NCBI RefSeq assembly: GCF_021347895.1 | Contig: NC_067117.1 | Coordinates: 17,207,858 to 17,271,857 of the forward strand | Direction of reading: 5' to 3' | Length of the DNA stretch: 64,000 nucleotides | From: Acanthochromis polyacanthus | Taxonomy: Eukaryota; Chordata; Actinopteri; Pomacentridae | Part shown: one piece after another, positions 53,407-64,000 of the stretch | How the letters are laid out: every line of letters begins with the position of its first letter | Numbering within the stretch: position 1 is the first letter of the stretch | Position numbers and translations under genes: made by a program | The notes under the pieces: generated by a model | Seen by the model: the letters and a program-made list of their open reading frames with translations, nothing else | The model's database searches: none | What the model was told of the DNA's origin: nothing

Positions 53407-55752
53407 TCAGCAGTCCTGATGTAGTAGCAGTTTCTCACTCAGATTTGGCTCGTGTCCGTCTCTTCCTTTTGTCTTTTGATTGATGATCACAGTCTTGGGA
53501 AGCTGGATATCCTGATGGAGGGTCATGTGGTGCTTTCCTGCCCCTTCGCCCGGCTCGGTGTCCCAGCCCTGACCTGCCAGCAGCAGTATGAGTGCGAGGA
53601 GCAGTAGTGTGACTGCTGTGGAGGTCAGCTGTGGGTTGAGCTGCAGGCTGGGCTGAGGCTCTGGGACATCCTTTGTCCTGAATGAAACACACTGAGGCTT
53701 TTTGCTCCCTCCTAGGCTCCTGCTGGCATGTTTGGCGACTTCACCGCTCCCTAAATGCAGACACACTCTGTAAAACGTCTCTGCCTGCAGGTGAGTTAGG
53801 TTGAAGCTCTGCGTACCAGCAAGGATGCGTGTGGTGTACGTAGGTGTGTGGGCGTTTGAGTATATGGCCTGCCAGGATAGACGAGTTGAAGGCAGGTTGT
53901 GGCCGCTCTGCCAGGATAAAATAGCAAAGCGTTCCCCAACCTCTCTCACCTCCAACCTGGCATCTGCTCTGAACTGCAGAAATTTCTTCAGATTAGGAAC
54001 CGCACCCCTCTTCCTTTTCTTTATTCTGTCATGTACACCCACAGTAACACTGCGTGTATCTGCTCCCAGTGCATTCTCAGCCACACAGGTATACAGCCCT
54101 GCCTCTCTGGGGGTGATCTTGCTGATCTCCAGAGTTCCCTCAGGCAGTACCTGGTAGTGTTTGAAAGGTTGACAGGCAGTATCATCTGGAGTACTGGAGG
54201 CAGACGTTTGGTTGATTCCTTCAGATGTCAGGCTCTTGCAGGGGGTGGGAACCGGCGACCCTTTGGATGGAGGACTAAGCTTCAGGCCAGAGGGAGTCAC
54301 CCAGTACAGTTTAGGTGGTGGATCTGCAAGAGCTCGGCAGTGCAAAACCAGTTTTCCCCCTTCTCGCACCCCTGCATAGGAAGGCAGGGAGCTGGCAGGA
54401 ATCATGGGGAGGCAGGAGGCTGACATCTCTCCTGAGGTCACATCTCTCACCCTACGAGCTCTCAGTTCTGGTGGTTCAGAGCATAAGGTTGCCTGGGGTT
54501 GGATGAAGCGCACCACTCGAGCCATTTGTGTCTCCGTTCGAATGGTTTTCTCAATGTGAGGATGAGCAGTCTCCTTGGCTGCCCAGTGAAACAGGCAGTC
54601 ACATCGCAGTGGGTTGGAGTGTAAGCTGACCTCCTGAAGACTGGGCAGAGAGAGCATGATGTGCTGGTGCAGGGCGCTGAGAGAGTTGGAGTTGAGCATT
54701 AGACTCTCCAACCTGCTCAGCTGGAGGAAAGCCTGTGGATGAATGTAGGACAGACGTGGGTTATTGGTGATCTCGAGCTTGGTGAGCTCTGGAAGGTTCT
54801 CCAGGGCGGCTCTCTCAATGGACACCAGCTCCTCCATGTTGTTCAGACCGAGCTCCTTCAGGTGGATCATATCTTGGAAGTCTCCTGACTCTATCAGTTT
54901 GATTCGGTTCTTGTTGAGATCGAGGAACTTTAGTCCTGGCACTCTCCTCAGGGCCTGAGTTGGGACTTTGGTCAGAAGGTTATCATAGAATGAGAGGCTC
55001 TCTAGGCCCTCCAGCCCTTCCAGGGCTTTTTCAGCCAAACCTCTCAGACCCATACCACCAAGGACAAGACTTCGGAGGGATTTTAGGGCGATGAAGCCTC
55101 GTTCAGGCAGGGCCTCCACCGGGTTTCCCCCGAGCATGAGAACTTCCAAGCGAGGCAAAGCCTTGAACCACAGAGGGTCAACAGTGGTGAGCCTGTTGTT
55201 GTTGATATGAAGACGAAGAAGCGAGTCCAGACCAGTGAAGGCTCCAGGGGCTATCAAATGTAAATTGTTGTGGCTGAGAAAGAGCTCCTGCAAAGCTGGC
55301 AGTGACAAGAAAGAATCCTCGGGGAGGTGGCTGAGATGGTTTTCCTCCAGGTGTAAGGACAGCAGGGAGAGCAGGGAGGAGCTCTGGGTTATCGTCCTGA
55401 CATGACTGAAGCGATTCTGGGAGACGTCGAGGTCGGTGAGATTGGGGAGTCCATGCAGCACTGCAGTGTCCAGCACTGACAGGAGGTTGCTCTGCAGGCG
55501 CAGGGTGTGTGTGTTCTCAGGTATGGGTAAGGGGAGCTTGGTCAACAGCAGATCATTGCAGTCCACGGTGGGAGCTTCGTGATACACAGAATCAGGGGAG
55601 AACCATGGCTTGATCTGACACACACACCTGACCGGGCAGGAGACGTGCCATGGCAGTGCAGGAGGCAGTGAGCCCAGGACAACGGGCACAACCACAGCAC
55701 CGAACACACACAAGAGGCAATGTGACTGTAGGAGCACTAAAGCCGGCCTCAT
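53407..55752 (-). CDS. lrrn2: Leucine-rich repeat neuronal protein 2
   Basis: LRRN proteins are type I membrane adhesion/signalling proteins of the nervous system. One coding exon, 781 residues (human LRRN2: 713). Order: signal peptide (1-28), cysteine-rich LRRNT (CPVRCVCQIKPWFSP, about 39-75), about twelve leucine-rich repeats (78-380), LRRCT (NPLRCDCLFHW from about 381), C2-type Ig (about 450-570, LHCRALADP and AGLYTCVAENALGAD), fibronectin III (about 600-692), one membrane helix (STAVTLLLLALILLLAG, 711-728) and a 50-residue tail. WHVSCPVRC, GLNNMEELVSI and ITNNPRLSYIHPQAF favour LRRN2 over LRRN1/3. The frame opens three codons earlier, but that codon is GTG; the first ATG is at 55752. Extra stretches against human lie in the LRRCT (about 395-412) and the Ig loop (about 493-530). 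Confidence 0.93.
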   Translation of the reverse strand: MRPALVLLQSHCLLCVFGAVVVPVVLGSLPPALPWHVSCPVRCVCQIKPWFSPDSVYHEAPTVDCNDLLLTKLPLPIPENTHTLRLQSNLLSVLDTAVLHGLPNLTDLDVSQNRFSHVRTITQSSSLLSLLSLHLEENHLSHLPEDSFLSLPALQELFLSHNNLHLIAPGAFTGLDSLLRLHINNNRLTTVDPLWFKALPRLEVLMLGGNPVEALPERGFIALKSLRSLVLGGMGLRGLAEKALEGLEGLESLSFYDNLLTKVPTQALRRVPGLKFLDLNKNRIKLIESGDFQDMIHLKELGLNNMEELVSIERAALENLPELTKLEITNNPRLSYIHPQAFLQLSRLESLMLNSNSLSALHQHIMLSLPSLQEVSLHSNPLRCDCLFHWAAKETAHPHIEKTIRTETQMARVVRFIQPQATLCSEPPELRARRVRDVTSGEMSASCLPMIPASSLPSYAGVREGGKLVLHCRALADPPPKLYWVTPSGLKLSPPSKGSPVPTPCKSLTSEGINQTSASSTPDDTACQPFKHYQVLPEGTLEISKITPREAGLYTCVAENALGADTRSVTVGVHDRIKKRKRGAVPNLKKFLQFRADARLEVREVGERFAILSWQSGHNLPSTRLSWQAIYSNAHTPTYTTRILAGTQSFNLTHLQAETFYRVCLHLGSGEVAKHASRSLGGSKKPQCVSFRTKDVPEPQPSLQLNPQLTSTAVTLLLLALILLLAGQGWDTEPGEGAGKHHMTLHQDIQLPKTVIINQKTKGRDGHEPNLSEKLLLHQDC

Positions 55753-55799
55753 AATCTTCACAGGTCACAGAGGCTGATTCAGACAAGGTGAGGAAAGAG

Positions 55800-58490
55800 T
55801 GTGTTATGGGGATGCGGGGTGAATCATTTGGACCAGAGATGTGAGTAAAACTGTGGTTTTAACAGTTTCAAGGTGTGTGAGCAAATTATAAATGTAGGAC
55901 AGATGGTTCAGTGTCATCATTCGTAATGTGGTAACCAATTAAACAAGGATTATTTTGTTGACAGACTTGTACAATGGCTTCAGACAGAAATCAAAAACTG
56001 AAATGTGTGTCTTCTCATTGCTGAGCTTGTGGATTCTCTGCGATACCAAGACTGTCTTTATGTGAGACTTTAATTGCAGTGGTAGATCAGGGACAGAACG
56101 ATGGCTGGAGCTCAACGACGGCCTTTACTGTCACACCATCAATCTCACATCCCGACCACACGTAGAGGACTCATAGCTTGCGGCGATCACTGTTTTGTCA
56201 GAAACACAAGAAAAGAAACAAAAGAAAAAATCAGAGAGGACAACAGAAATACAGTCTATTGAAACTGAAGGTGTCACTTTTATACAACCACATTTTTACA
56301 CATTATTTCTCATCTGCACCCAAATCCAGTGAATGTGAATTTCGAATAAATTTCAGTGATGCTTTAGCAAGGTCACGGGAAATTTCAAGGACTATTCCTA
56401 AAAGCAGAAGTGCTGTGCAGCCAATGACAATGAGTGAGGGGTGGAGAAGATGGATGAGAATGACGAGAAAAGAATGTAAAAAAGAGGGGAATGTCTTTCT
56501 TCCGGAAAAAAAAACAAACAAATTCCGCTTTGACTCTAACTGCAAATTTAGACACTGAGGGAATAATGACAAACCATTGTGGTAAAAAACTGAGATAAAG
56601 AAAATTAAAAATTGAACGATTGGTGCAAAAGAGAGAGAAAATGGTGCCGGCTGTAATCTTCAGTCAACGAGAGAACGTAGGTAAATATGCAGAAGTGATG
56701 AAACCATGTAGCATGGACGTAAATATTTCATGTCTTCCCATTCAGTGCCTGTTGGAGTATAGCATCCCACAAACGTTATTCATTATGTAACAGTTAAAAA
56801 GACCCCAAGGAGCTTTTATATTATCAGCCTTCTGTACTTAAGACTATAATGAGAAAGATTGCGTGAATGTGGCCGCTGCTGGAACAAACACACATAGACA
56901 CACACACACACCAGAGTTTCATCAGCATTTACAGCATTTGGCAGACTTTCATATCCAGAACAATGTCCTGCTCAGTATTCATGGTACGAAAGTGCCACAC
57001 TAAAGGACTGTAGACATTTGGCAGCAATCTGATCATCCCAGTAATTAGCTGACCAATAATGCAGGCATCCTATGCCGACAATCATTTATGTGCTGTCCTC
57101 ACAAATGTCAACCTATTTTCGATTTTAAGTTAATTAGTCCATGATAGTCTACCTTACATAATAAAGTATGATTTAGAATATAGGTTACATGATATTCCAT
57201 GTTGCTATTATTAAAAACAGCAACGTTAAATGATTTTTGGACACCTTGGTGCACTGTGAGAAGGTTTGTATCAAACCTTATCTTCCCTTACAGTCTGTAA
57301 CACGTTTAGTGTCTCAGATATAAAACAACACAGCATTCAGTGTTGTTTCTGGCCACCTGCTGAATGTAAGTCCAATAAAACTTCAGCTTTGAAATGCTCC
57401 ATTATGTTCGCCACTAACTTTATCTGTCTCGATGCAGGGCACGTAGGGTAAAGTTTTTAAGGTCTTTTCGCTGAAAACAACCACCTGCTGTGGCTGAAAA
57501 TTACACTCATGAGAGTGGTCAAAACAGTAAAGCTGCAGATCGTAAAAACGATATCAATAACTATCAACAAGCTGAAAGGCCTTATAAAGCTCCAGAGAGC
57601 TAAACGAATTGCGGAGATGGGTGACAATTTGCTCGGGGAAGAAAACTATGAGTGTCACCCTTAAAGTGGCAAATTTACAAATCACATTTACTCAGTAGCT
57701 TTAAACACGAAGCAGCTGGTAAACCTTCACTTAGAGTCACAAAAAACTGTCACTGTAGTCGTAATTCTCTCTGTGTAATGTGAAAACAGTCAACTGAAAG
57801 GATTTTTTTTGCATTTTTTTGCATGTTTTTATCTCTGTAAGTCTTGTGCAGCACTACTTTGATGAGTCTGAACTTCTGAGAATCAACTTAAAAGTTACTT
57901 TTCAGAAGAGACCAGGTGCATATCGCTAAACGGATGTTAGTCACTTTCAGGTTTCTGCATGAAGGAGGTGGTGTTTTTAATGGGCTAAATTACATTATCA
58001 TTGTGGGCAGAAACTAAAGTGGGTATTTGCTGACGGCACCTGATGTAAATGAGTGAGACACACAGACATTTTGATCAGATTATATGTGTAATTTTGAAGT
58101 GTTTTACATGTAAATGAGTAGATGTTGGCAACAGAGAGGCGTTTTACTGCCCTTCGCCTTTTAAATGTTATTTCAGATGTTATTATCACTCTGTCAAGAT
58201 ATTTTACAAGACTAAGTGGAGTTACATTTAAGTTTTTTTAGGTGCTGACAGACAAAAATGGTTTTTAAATAATTATATTCCTGTCAGTTTTTGAAAAAAT
58301 TGATGCATATTCAGAGACTCAAACACACTTGCACATGCCGAGAAACCATGCGAGGCTTGCCGCATAGTTGCCATGGAAACAAATCTTCCAGTCTCTCTCC
58401 GTCTCGGTGCTTTGAGATTTACTTTGGGATTCGTTTTTGTCCAACCTGTGTACCAGTTGATAAGAATGTGGATCAAACAACACTGACCCG
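55800..58490. other. Upstream of lrrn2, no gene recognised
   Basis: AT-rich sequence. An untranslated lrrn2 leader exon may lie here or farther right, as LRRN genes usually have one, but I cannot place it. The 126-codon frame near 56178 is low-complexity and lysine-rich with no family resemblance. Confidence 0.45.
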
Positions 58491-58499
58491 AAACGCACA

Positions 58500-58920
58500 G
58501 CGCTGTGCAGAAGTTTTTGACACTTCAGACGTGTAGATTTGTATCTTTCGCACAGTAACAAGAAGGAGGCATCTGACTGGCCCCACATTTATTCTGCAGA
58601 CCCCAAACATGCAGCCAGAGCCACAGAGAACTATCTTCAGTGGCACAAACACAACAAGGAACCCTGAAACAGATGGTGTTGCCCCATCAGAGCCTTGAGC
58701 TTAACATCATGGACTCAGTCTGGGATTTCATGAAGAGACAGAAAACGCTGAGACAGAATCAATTCACAGGAAAATCCCTGGAACAACCTTCCTGTCAAGT
58801 ACCAAGATTTAGCTTCTCTGTAATGCATTTTATGTGAAACTAATTGATCAACGTAAACAATTCATAGCTTTATTCTCGAAAGCATCCTCATTACAAAAAA
58901 AAGCCTAAAACTTGTACAGA
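58500..58920 (+). mobile_element. Tc1-like transposon remnant
   Basis: The left end CTGTGCAGAAGTTTTTGACAC and the inverse right end CTGTACAAGTTTTAGGC (58904-58920) are the fish Tc1 terminus type. Inside, plus-strand transposase scraps read ADPKHAARATENYLQ near 58596 and LELNIMDSVWDFMKRQ near 58696 (canonical PDLNxIExVW). Internally deleted and frameshifted. Confidence 0.75.
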
Positions 58921-59630
58921 CTCCTGTTCATCGTAACCACATTTCTGAAACAGAAAAAGCTGCATTTCATAAATCTCCATTTGTTCTCAGAGAAATTGTA
59001 TTACAGCTGCCATCTGGCAAATTTCTGTGTTGAAGTTCTGCATCACTATAAATAAAGTTGACATGAGATGCACTTGCAACCTTTTCTGACACTTGCAAAG
59101 TCTTTCCATCCTGCCAGCTGGTGTGCTAAAGCTCTGCAGGTCTGCAGCCTTCGTGACTAATGGGAAGTAATGTGCAACTCTGCCGGCTTTGAAGTCGGTT
59201 GTGTTGGTTAGTGGATGAGAAGCGTGAAGAGATACTTGACAAGTTACTATCAAGGAGGGAAAGAAAATAACTGACAGCTTCAGTTTGGAACATTTCTGTA
59301 CATTTTTAAGGGGAAAAAAACATTAAAATTCAAACATTAGTGTGACTATGTGAACAAAAAACAGGCAGCATTGTGTGATTTTGGTGCTACGTGTAAGTCA
59401 ATTTAATGTCTGAGCCTGAACAGTAAAAACACAGGAGCAGTTCCCACCTCCTGGGGTTCCTCTCACTCTTCTATCAGCCATTCACTTTCATCTCCACTCT
59501 CTCATCTTTTCACATGCAACCTGTTCCATAATGGATTCATCATTTAATTTTGATGTCCTCCATTTTTATCATTTGCTCTCAAAAGCTTGTCCCTTTTTTT
59601 CTTTTCTCGGTTTAAAGAATGCCGTGTGCT

Positions 59631-59749
<119 letters not shown>

Positions 59750-59754
59750 TCAGG

Positions 59755-59978
59755 TGCTGGCCACCTGTCATTTGTGGGGACCTCATTTGGGTCCCCACAA
59801 GTGGAAACAGTGTTTTCTTGGCCATGTTGTTGTTACTGAAAAAAAGTAAAAGTGCAAAAACGTTTCTTTAGGGTTAGCCATTGTTTTGGTCTGGGTTAAG
59901 ATTAGGGTTAGGGTTAGGGGTGGGGGTTGGATATGAATGGGAGTCAATGGTAAGTCCCCACAACGATAGAAAAACACA

Positions 59979-60012
<34 letters not shown>
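59755..60012. repeat. GTCCCCACAA-type dispersed repeat with telomere-like core
   Basis: Left part: GTGGGGACCTCATTTGGGTC and CCCAC form a palindrome near 59776-59800. Middle: repeated TTAGGG units near 59870-59920. Right part: AAGTCCCCACAACGATAG (59952 on) running into another (TG)n at 59982-60012. I have seen this arrangement, flanked by TG tracts, as a common fish repeat. No coding capacity. Confidence 0.65.
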
Positions 60013-60015
<3 letters not shown>

Positions 60016-62333
60016 CAAAGAAGTTGTGCTGACTTGTAATTTAAACTATTCATAAATGCAGTGTAAAATCGATCTGTATGACTCAGTGGCTGCGTTGTCT
60101 CCACCCAACACTTCACAATCTTTTCAAAGTGGACAAATACAAAATATCTTTTTTCTCTTATTACTCTGCAGACTCTTGTGACTCAGATTTCTTTGAAAGT
60201 TTCATGCTGACTGCACAAAAGCTCATATATTATCCTCAACAAAGCTGCACTGACCTTAATCCAAATTCTGTTGTGTCCCCTGAGTCAGTGTCTTGGGAAG
60301 AGGACATTTTTCTTAAACTATCTGTATATTGTTGGATCACGTAGGCCACATGAAAGAAGGTACTGATCTAAGCAGAAGATGTTGCTGTGACTGTAGCCAA
60401 TGACATCTCTACAAGCTTAATTAAGAGCAATATTAAGAATACAGGCTTTTTTTCCAGCTCCCATGAATTTTATTGTCCCAAGTGCAAAAGTCTCACTATA
60501 AATCGCCTGTGTCCACTCACAGTAGCTTAGAGAATATTGTTTCCCTTTGAAGTGGTAAGAAGAAACCCCGAAAGAATGAATCAATCACTGTTTGATCTAC
60601 AGGTAGCAGTTTAACATATACTTTATGATTCTTGAGAGTTCTCCACCTATTTAGCATCGCAGTTCTGTGAGTCCTTATCAGAATTAAATTGGACAGTTTA
60701 AAAAACTGATTTCGCAGAAGCAAAGATATCATCTTTTGTATTTCATGAGATCTTTTTCCTCCTCATTGTGTGTCTCATAGTAGTAGTTAATGTGTCCTCG
60801 AGCCTCTGTTCTCAGGCAGAGATGAGAATCAGGCTGCACAGATCCTGTAAGCTCACTTCTTTGTAACTCCAGTCCATTTTCAAACTTGTGACATTTAGCC
60901 GTTTCTGGAGCCATTAAAGGCTTTACAAAACTATTTTTGAAATAAGCAGAATGCCACAGAGTTGTAAACAGGCTTTGATTTGTAATATTAACAAAGTTTC
61001 CCTTTAACCACTCTGGTGAGGCAGTTGAAGGTACAAGATAAAAGTGATGAAAACACATTGATGAATAATTTAATAACAGTCATTTATTTACTATTCATAG
61101 TCATTGCCACAAAACATTGGAAACCATCATCTCATGAGTTGCCTTTTCTGGTTCTGTCATTGTTAAAATGCAAGTGCAGATCCTACATATGGACTGGGTC
61201 CATCCCAATAAATACCAAATCTGTGTTTCAAAAGCTGCTGTCCATTTTGTCTACTTTTTTTTAGATCCCCACATCCATCGTGAAGCCAACAGATGTAGTG
61301 CAAGTGTGAGTCACTACTTCATCAATCCATGGTTCTATTGATCAGGCTTTTCTTGTTTCTTTTATCTATACAAAATACCTTTGCATGTTTGCTAAACATC
61401 CACTATTTACAAAACCAACTAAAATAAATAAAAAACTAACATAACAGTTCTTTAATTAAAGTTGTTTTTTCACATTTGTGTGAACACTTCACTTGACACG
61501 TTGACAACAAGCTCAGCATCGAAGTTTCTTGTTGCAATCAACTACTTTCCTGTCTTGCACTTAAATGACTAGGAGATGTGCCAGACCTTTAATAGATAAA
61601 CCGATACAAGGATACTGTGAGAGCGAAAAAGAAGACTTAGAAACGAAAAAAACACACTGTTTTTTTCTTTCAGAAAGAAAGAAGTCAACTCTTTTGCTGT
61701 GAGCAATCTGATATTTGACATGTTAAACTAACACACTGTCTTTTGTACTTTTTAAAAACACTTCTTGCACTTTAGCTTCTGTCATTAAATTCTAGATTTA
61801 GCTTTGGTGTTGGGTATTTGATTGCATGCTGTTTCCTAGCCTCTGACTGGTAACTATGCAGAGGTCACAGGGTTAAAAGTTTTAAGAACCTATTTGCAGA
61901 TGAACAAAACCACAGTGATTAAACAATCAAAAGCCAAACATGCCTCCTCTTTGGCACCTTTTGATCTCCCAATCCGGGAGAAAGTGAGAGCCAGAAAGAG
62001 ACAGAAGAAAGGAGAAAATTGCATGAAGAAAAGACACATGTTTACATGATATAATCCTTTGCATAAGGTTTGTTTGGGCTGTGCAGCTACGACACAGAGA
62101 GACACTGCAACAGGGCGGAATAGAGAGTGGGAGGATTTACAGAGCAGGAAAGAGGGATGCTATGACAGAGATAGAGGTGCTGGATGCAGATACTTAAAAA
62201 AAAAGAAAAAAAGAAAAACGGAGACGCATTGCTCTGCAGCTGAATCTGCTCCAGCATGCACACAAACACACATATGCTCAGGATTTATTTCCCTACCCTC
62301 CCGAGACAGACCTTCAAGCTTTCACCATTTTCA

Positions 62334-62334
<1 letters not shown>
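60013..62334. other. No gene recognised
   Basis: AT-rich. No exon chain, RNA gene or recognisable transposon. Open frames of up to 109 codons have no motif. Confidence 0.45.

Positions 62335-62366
<32 letters not shown>
62335..62366. repeat. (CA)n microsatellite
   Basis: Sixteen CA units. Confidence 0.95.
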
Positions 62367-62368
<2 letters not shown>

Positions 62369-62734
62369 GCTACCGTCACCTTTGAATCAATGCTGCTTTC
62401 ACTCAGAGTCAGTGTGCATCCATCCACAGCTGCATATGTCCACGAGTGACTGCATGTCTCTGTGAGTGCTGCAATGTCCTGTTTGCTCAGAAAATGCTGC
62501 CAACATATTTCATATGTCTTACCGCAACAGAAGCACAACCTCTCCCTCTCTCTCTGTCGTTTCTTGCTTTCTCCATTTGTTGTCGGATGTTCTTCACATG
62601 CCGGGCTGCTTTTTCCTCTCCCGCGTCTTCCTCTCACTCGCACGTTTGTTGATCTCTTAAGATTCCTGAAATATCACTTCCCCAGCTCTGCCTCTCTATC
62701 ACTGGAGCTGAGGAGAAAATTGGCACAGACTGAA

Positions 62735-62778
62735 TCTCTCTCTCTCTCCCTCTCTCTCTCGCTTTCTCTCTCTCCCTC
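62735..62778. repeat. (CT)n-rich pyrimidine tract
   Basis: CTCTCTC runs with C and T interruptions, inside a wider pyrimidine-rich block from about 62540 to 62890. Confidence 0.85.
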
Positions 62779-62899
62779 CAGCTAAAGAGGAGATGAGGTG
62801 TGTTATGCAGCAGCGCTTCTGTCCCTCTCATCTCTCCTCGTCTCTTTCTGTTGCCTGCCTCACTCTATCCCTCTTTCTCCATTCCAGTTTCACAAGCCG

Positions 62900-64000
62900 A
62901 TTAAAAAAGCCCCACTTGTGTTAGCAACAATGCACTATTTTTTGCAGGTTGACAGGTTTTCTTTTGGCTCTTGGTGGGATTTTCTGCCATCACCTGCACA
63001 GTAAAGACCTGCTTGTAATACCAGGTCATATGCGAGTACAGAAGGTTACAAACCAACAGGAGGCACATAGAGATTTGATGGAGAATTTCCTCTCTTTAGT
63101 GGAGAATTTATGCTTCACCGATTTCCAAAACTGAAGCAGAATTTTCGAGCTTCTTTTCAGTGCTGAAGTTGTGTCAATGTGGATTTGTCTCTAAATAAGT
63201 GCACATCTTGAGCACACTCTCCTACTGCCTCATGTACATATTTTTAACAACACTGTAACTCTACAAGGAATAACCTCTTCCATTATTTTGGCTACATGTT
63301 GAAAATGAAGTAGCTGAATTGAGGTATACCCTCTACTCTGTGGGATATTCCAGGCTTCAGCAATACAGCAGTAACATGATAAATAGTTGGCATGCAGCAC
63401 GGAAAGCAATCCCCTGTGAGAAATTAACTTGGATGTAGAAGACACTCCACACTTTATATAAATGATATAAAGCCGACGCAGACAGAAGTGTAGATTTATG
63501 CAAACAGCACCTGCTGTTACAGCGGTGAAGTGCCTTCGAGTTAAAGAGCAAATGTGATTTGAAAACCTCAATTCAACTGTCGAATTAATGGAGTGAAATG
63601 AAGACGAGTCGGGTCTGCAGCTCATACAGCGTGACTGGAGTGTGTTTTATATTGGTCCCTAAATCACATCCTAACACGGAATCGGTATTTTAAATTAGCA
63701 TGGGCTCAAACGACTATACGCAGAAGTACTGCTGCCGATCCTGTGTCCACACAAGAAAATCTGCACAATGAAGTCTTTCAGCAAGTGCCTCAGCAGACAT
63801 TTGTTTATGTTCAAGTGACAAAGTCCTCCAGTGGCAGTAGTGATTATGAAGCTAATAAAGATGATGCTGTCAGAGTCAAATACCAAACAGGGAGGAGGAT
63901 GGATGGGTCAGTGAAACATTGAAAATGACGCTAATTTTGTTTCCTCTGTCTAACTGGCAGACAAACATTATTTTTCACGTTACAAAACATTTTATGATGA
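62900..64000. other. Right edge of window, no gene recognised
   Basis: Nothing coding or repetitive that I can support. Confidence 0.4.

Noticed and set aside
55753..55761. Start of lrrn2 three codons further upstream
   Set aside because: The first codon there is GTG, not ATG; eukaryotic initiation is expected at the ATG at 55752, which begins a good signal peptide.

Overview
This window is vertebrate nuclear DNA, most likely from a spiny-rayed (percomorph-type) teleost. The organism is inferred from four things: GT-AG introns, genes whose proteins match the vertebrate families SIT1, Rh glycoprotein, ARFGAP1, ELMO2 and LRRN2, long (TG)n microsatellites, and several DNA transposon and SINE families typical of fish. 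I cannot name the species. The track of short ORFs is almost all noise; the real genes were rebuilt by joining exons.

Layout. (1) 1-3.9 kb: the 3' part of sit1 (+), a lymphocyte transmembrane adaptor; its first exon was not found. (2) 8.2-10.0 kb: a single-exon Rhcg-type ammonia channel gene (-) with its own TATA box, poly(A) signals and one 1-base frameshift. (3) 11.1-22.5 kb: arfgap1 (+), 12 coding exons and 415 codons; intron 1 carries a dead Tc1 element. (4) 26.7-51.4 kb: elmo2 (+), two candidate noncoding first exons, 21 coding exons including a 36-nt cassette-type exon, and a 3' UTR of about 3 kb. (5) 53.4-55.8 kb: lrrn2 (-), a single coding exon of 781 codons, convergent with elmo2. 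(6) 55.8-64 kb: no gene seen, only microsatellites and transposon remnants.

The genes are not an operon or a pathway. Arfgap1 (Golgi coat cycling) and Elmo2 (Rac activation with DOCK proteins) both touch small-GTPase control, but their adjacency is chromosomal history and not shared regulation that the sequence can show.

I found no previously undescribed system. The observations most worth a second look are the frameshifted intronless Rhcg-type gene, a near-perfect 22-bp-stem hairpin between the two elmo2 first exons, small in-frame extra exons in elmo2 and arfgap1, a 300-bp inverted-repeat element with a telomere-like core, two related copies of a TTAA-bounded element inside elmo2, and two oppositely oriented copies of one Tc1/mariner-type family.
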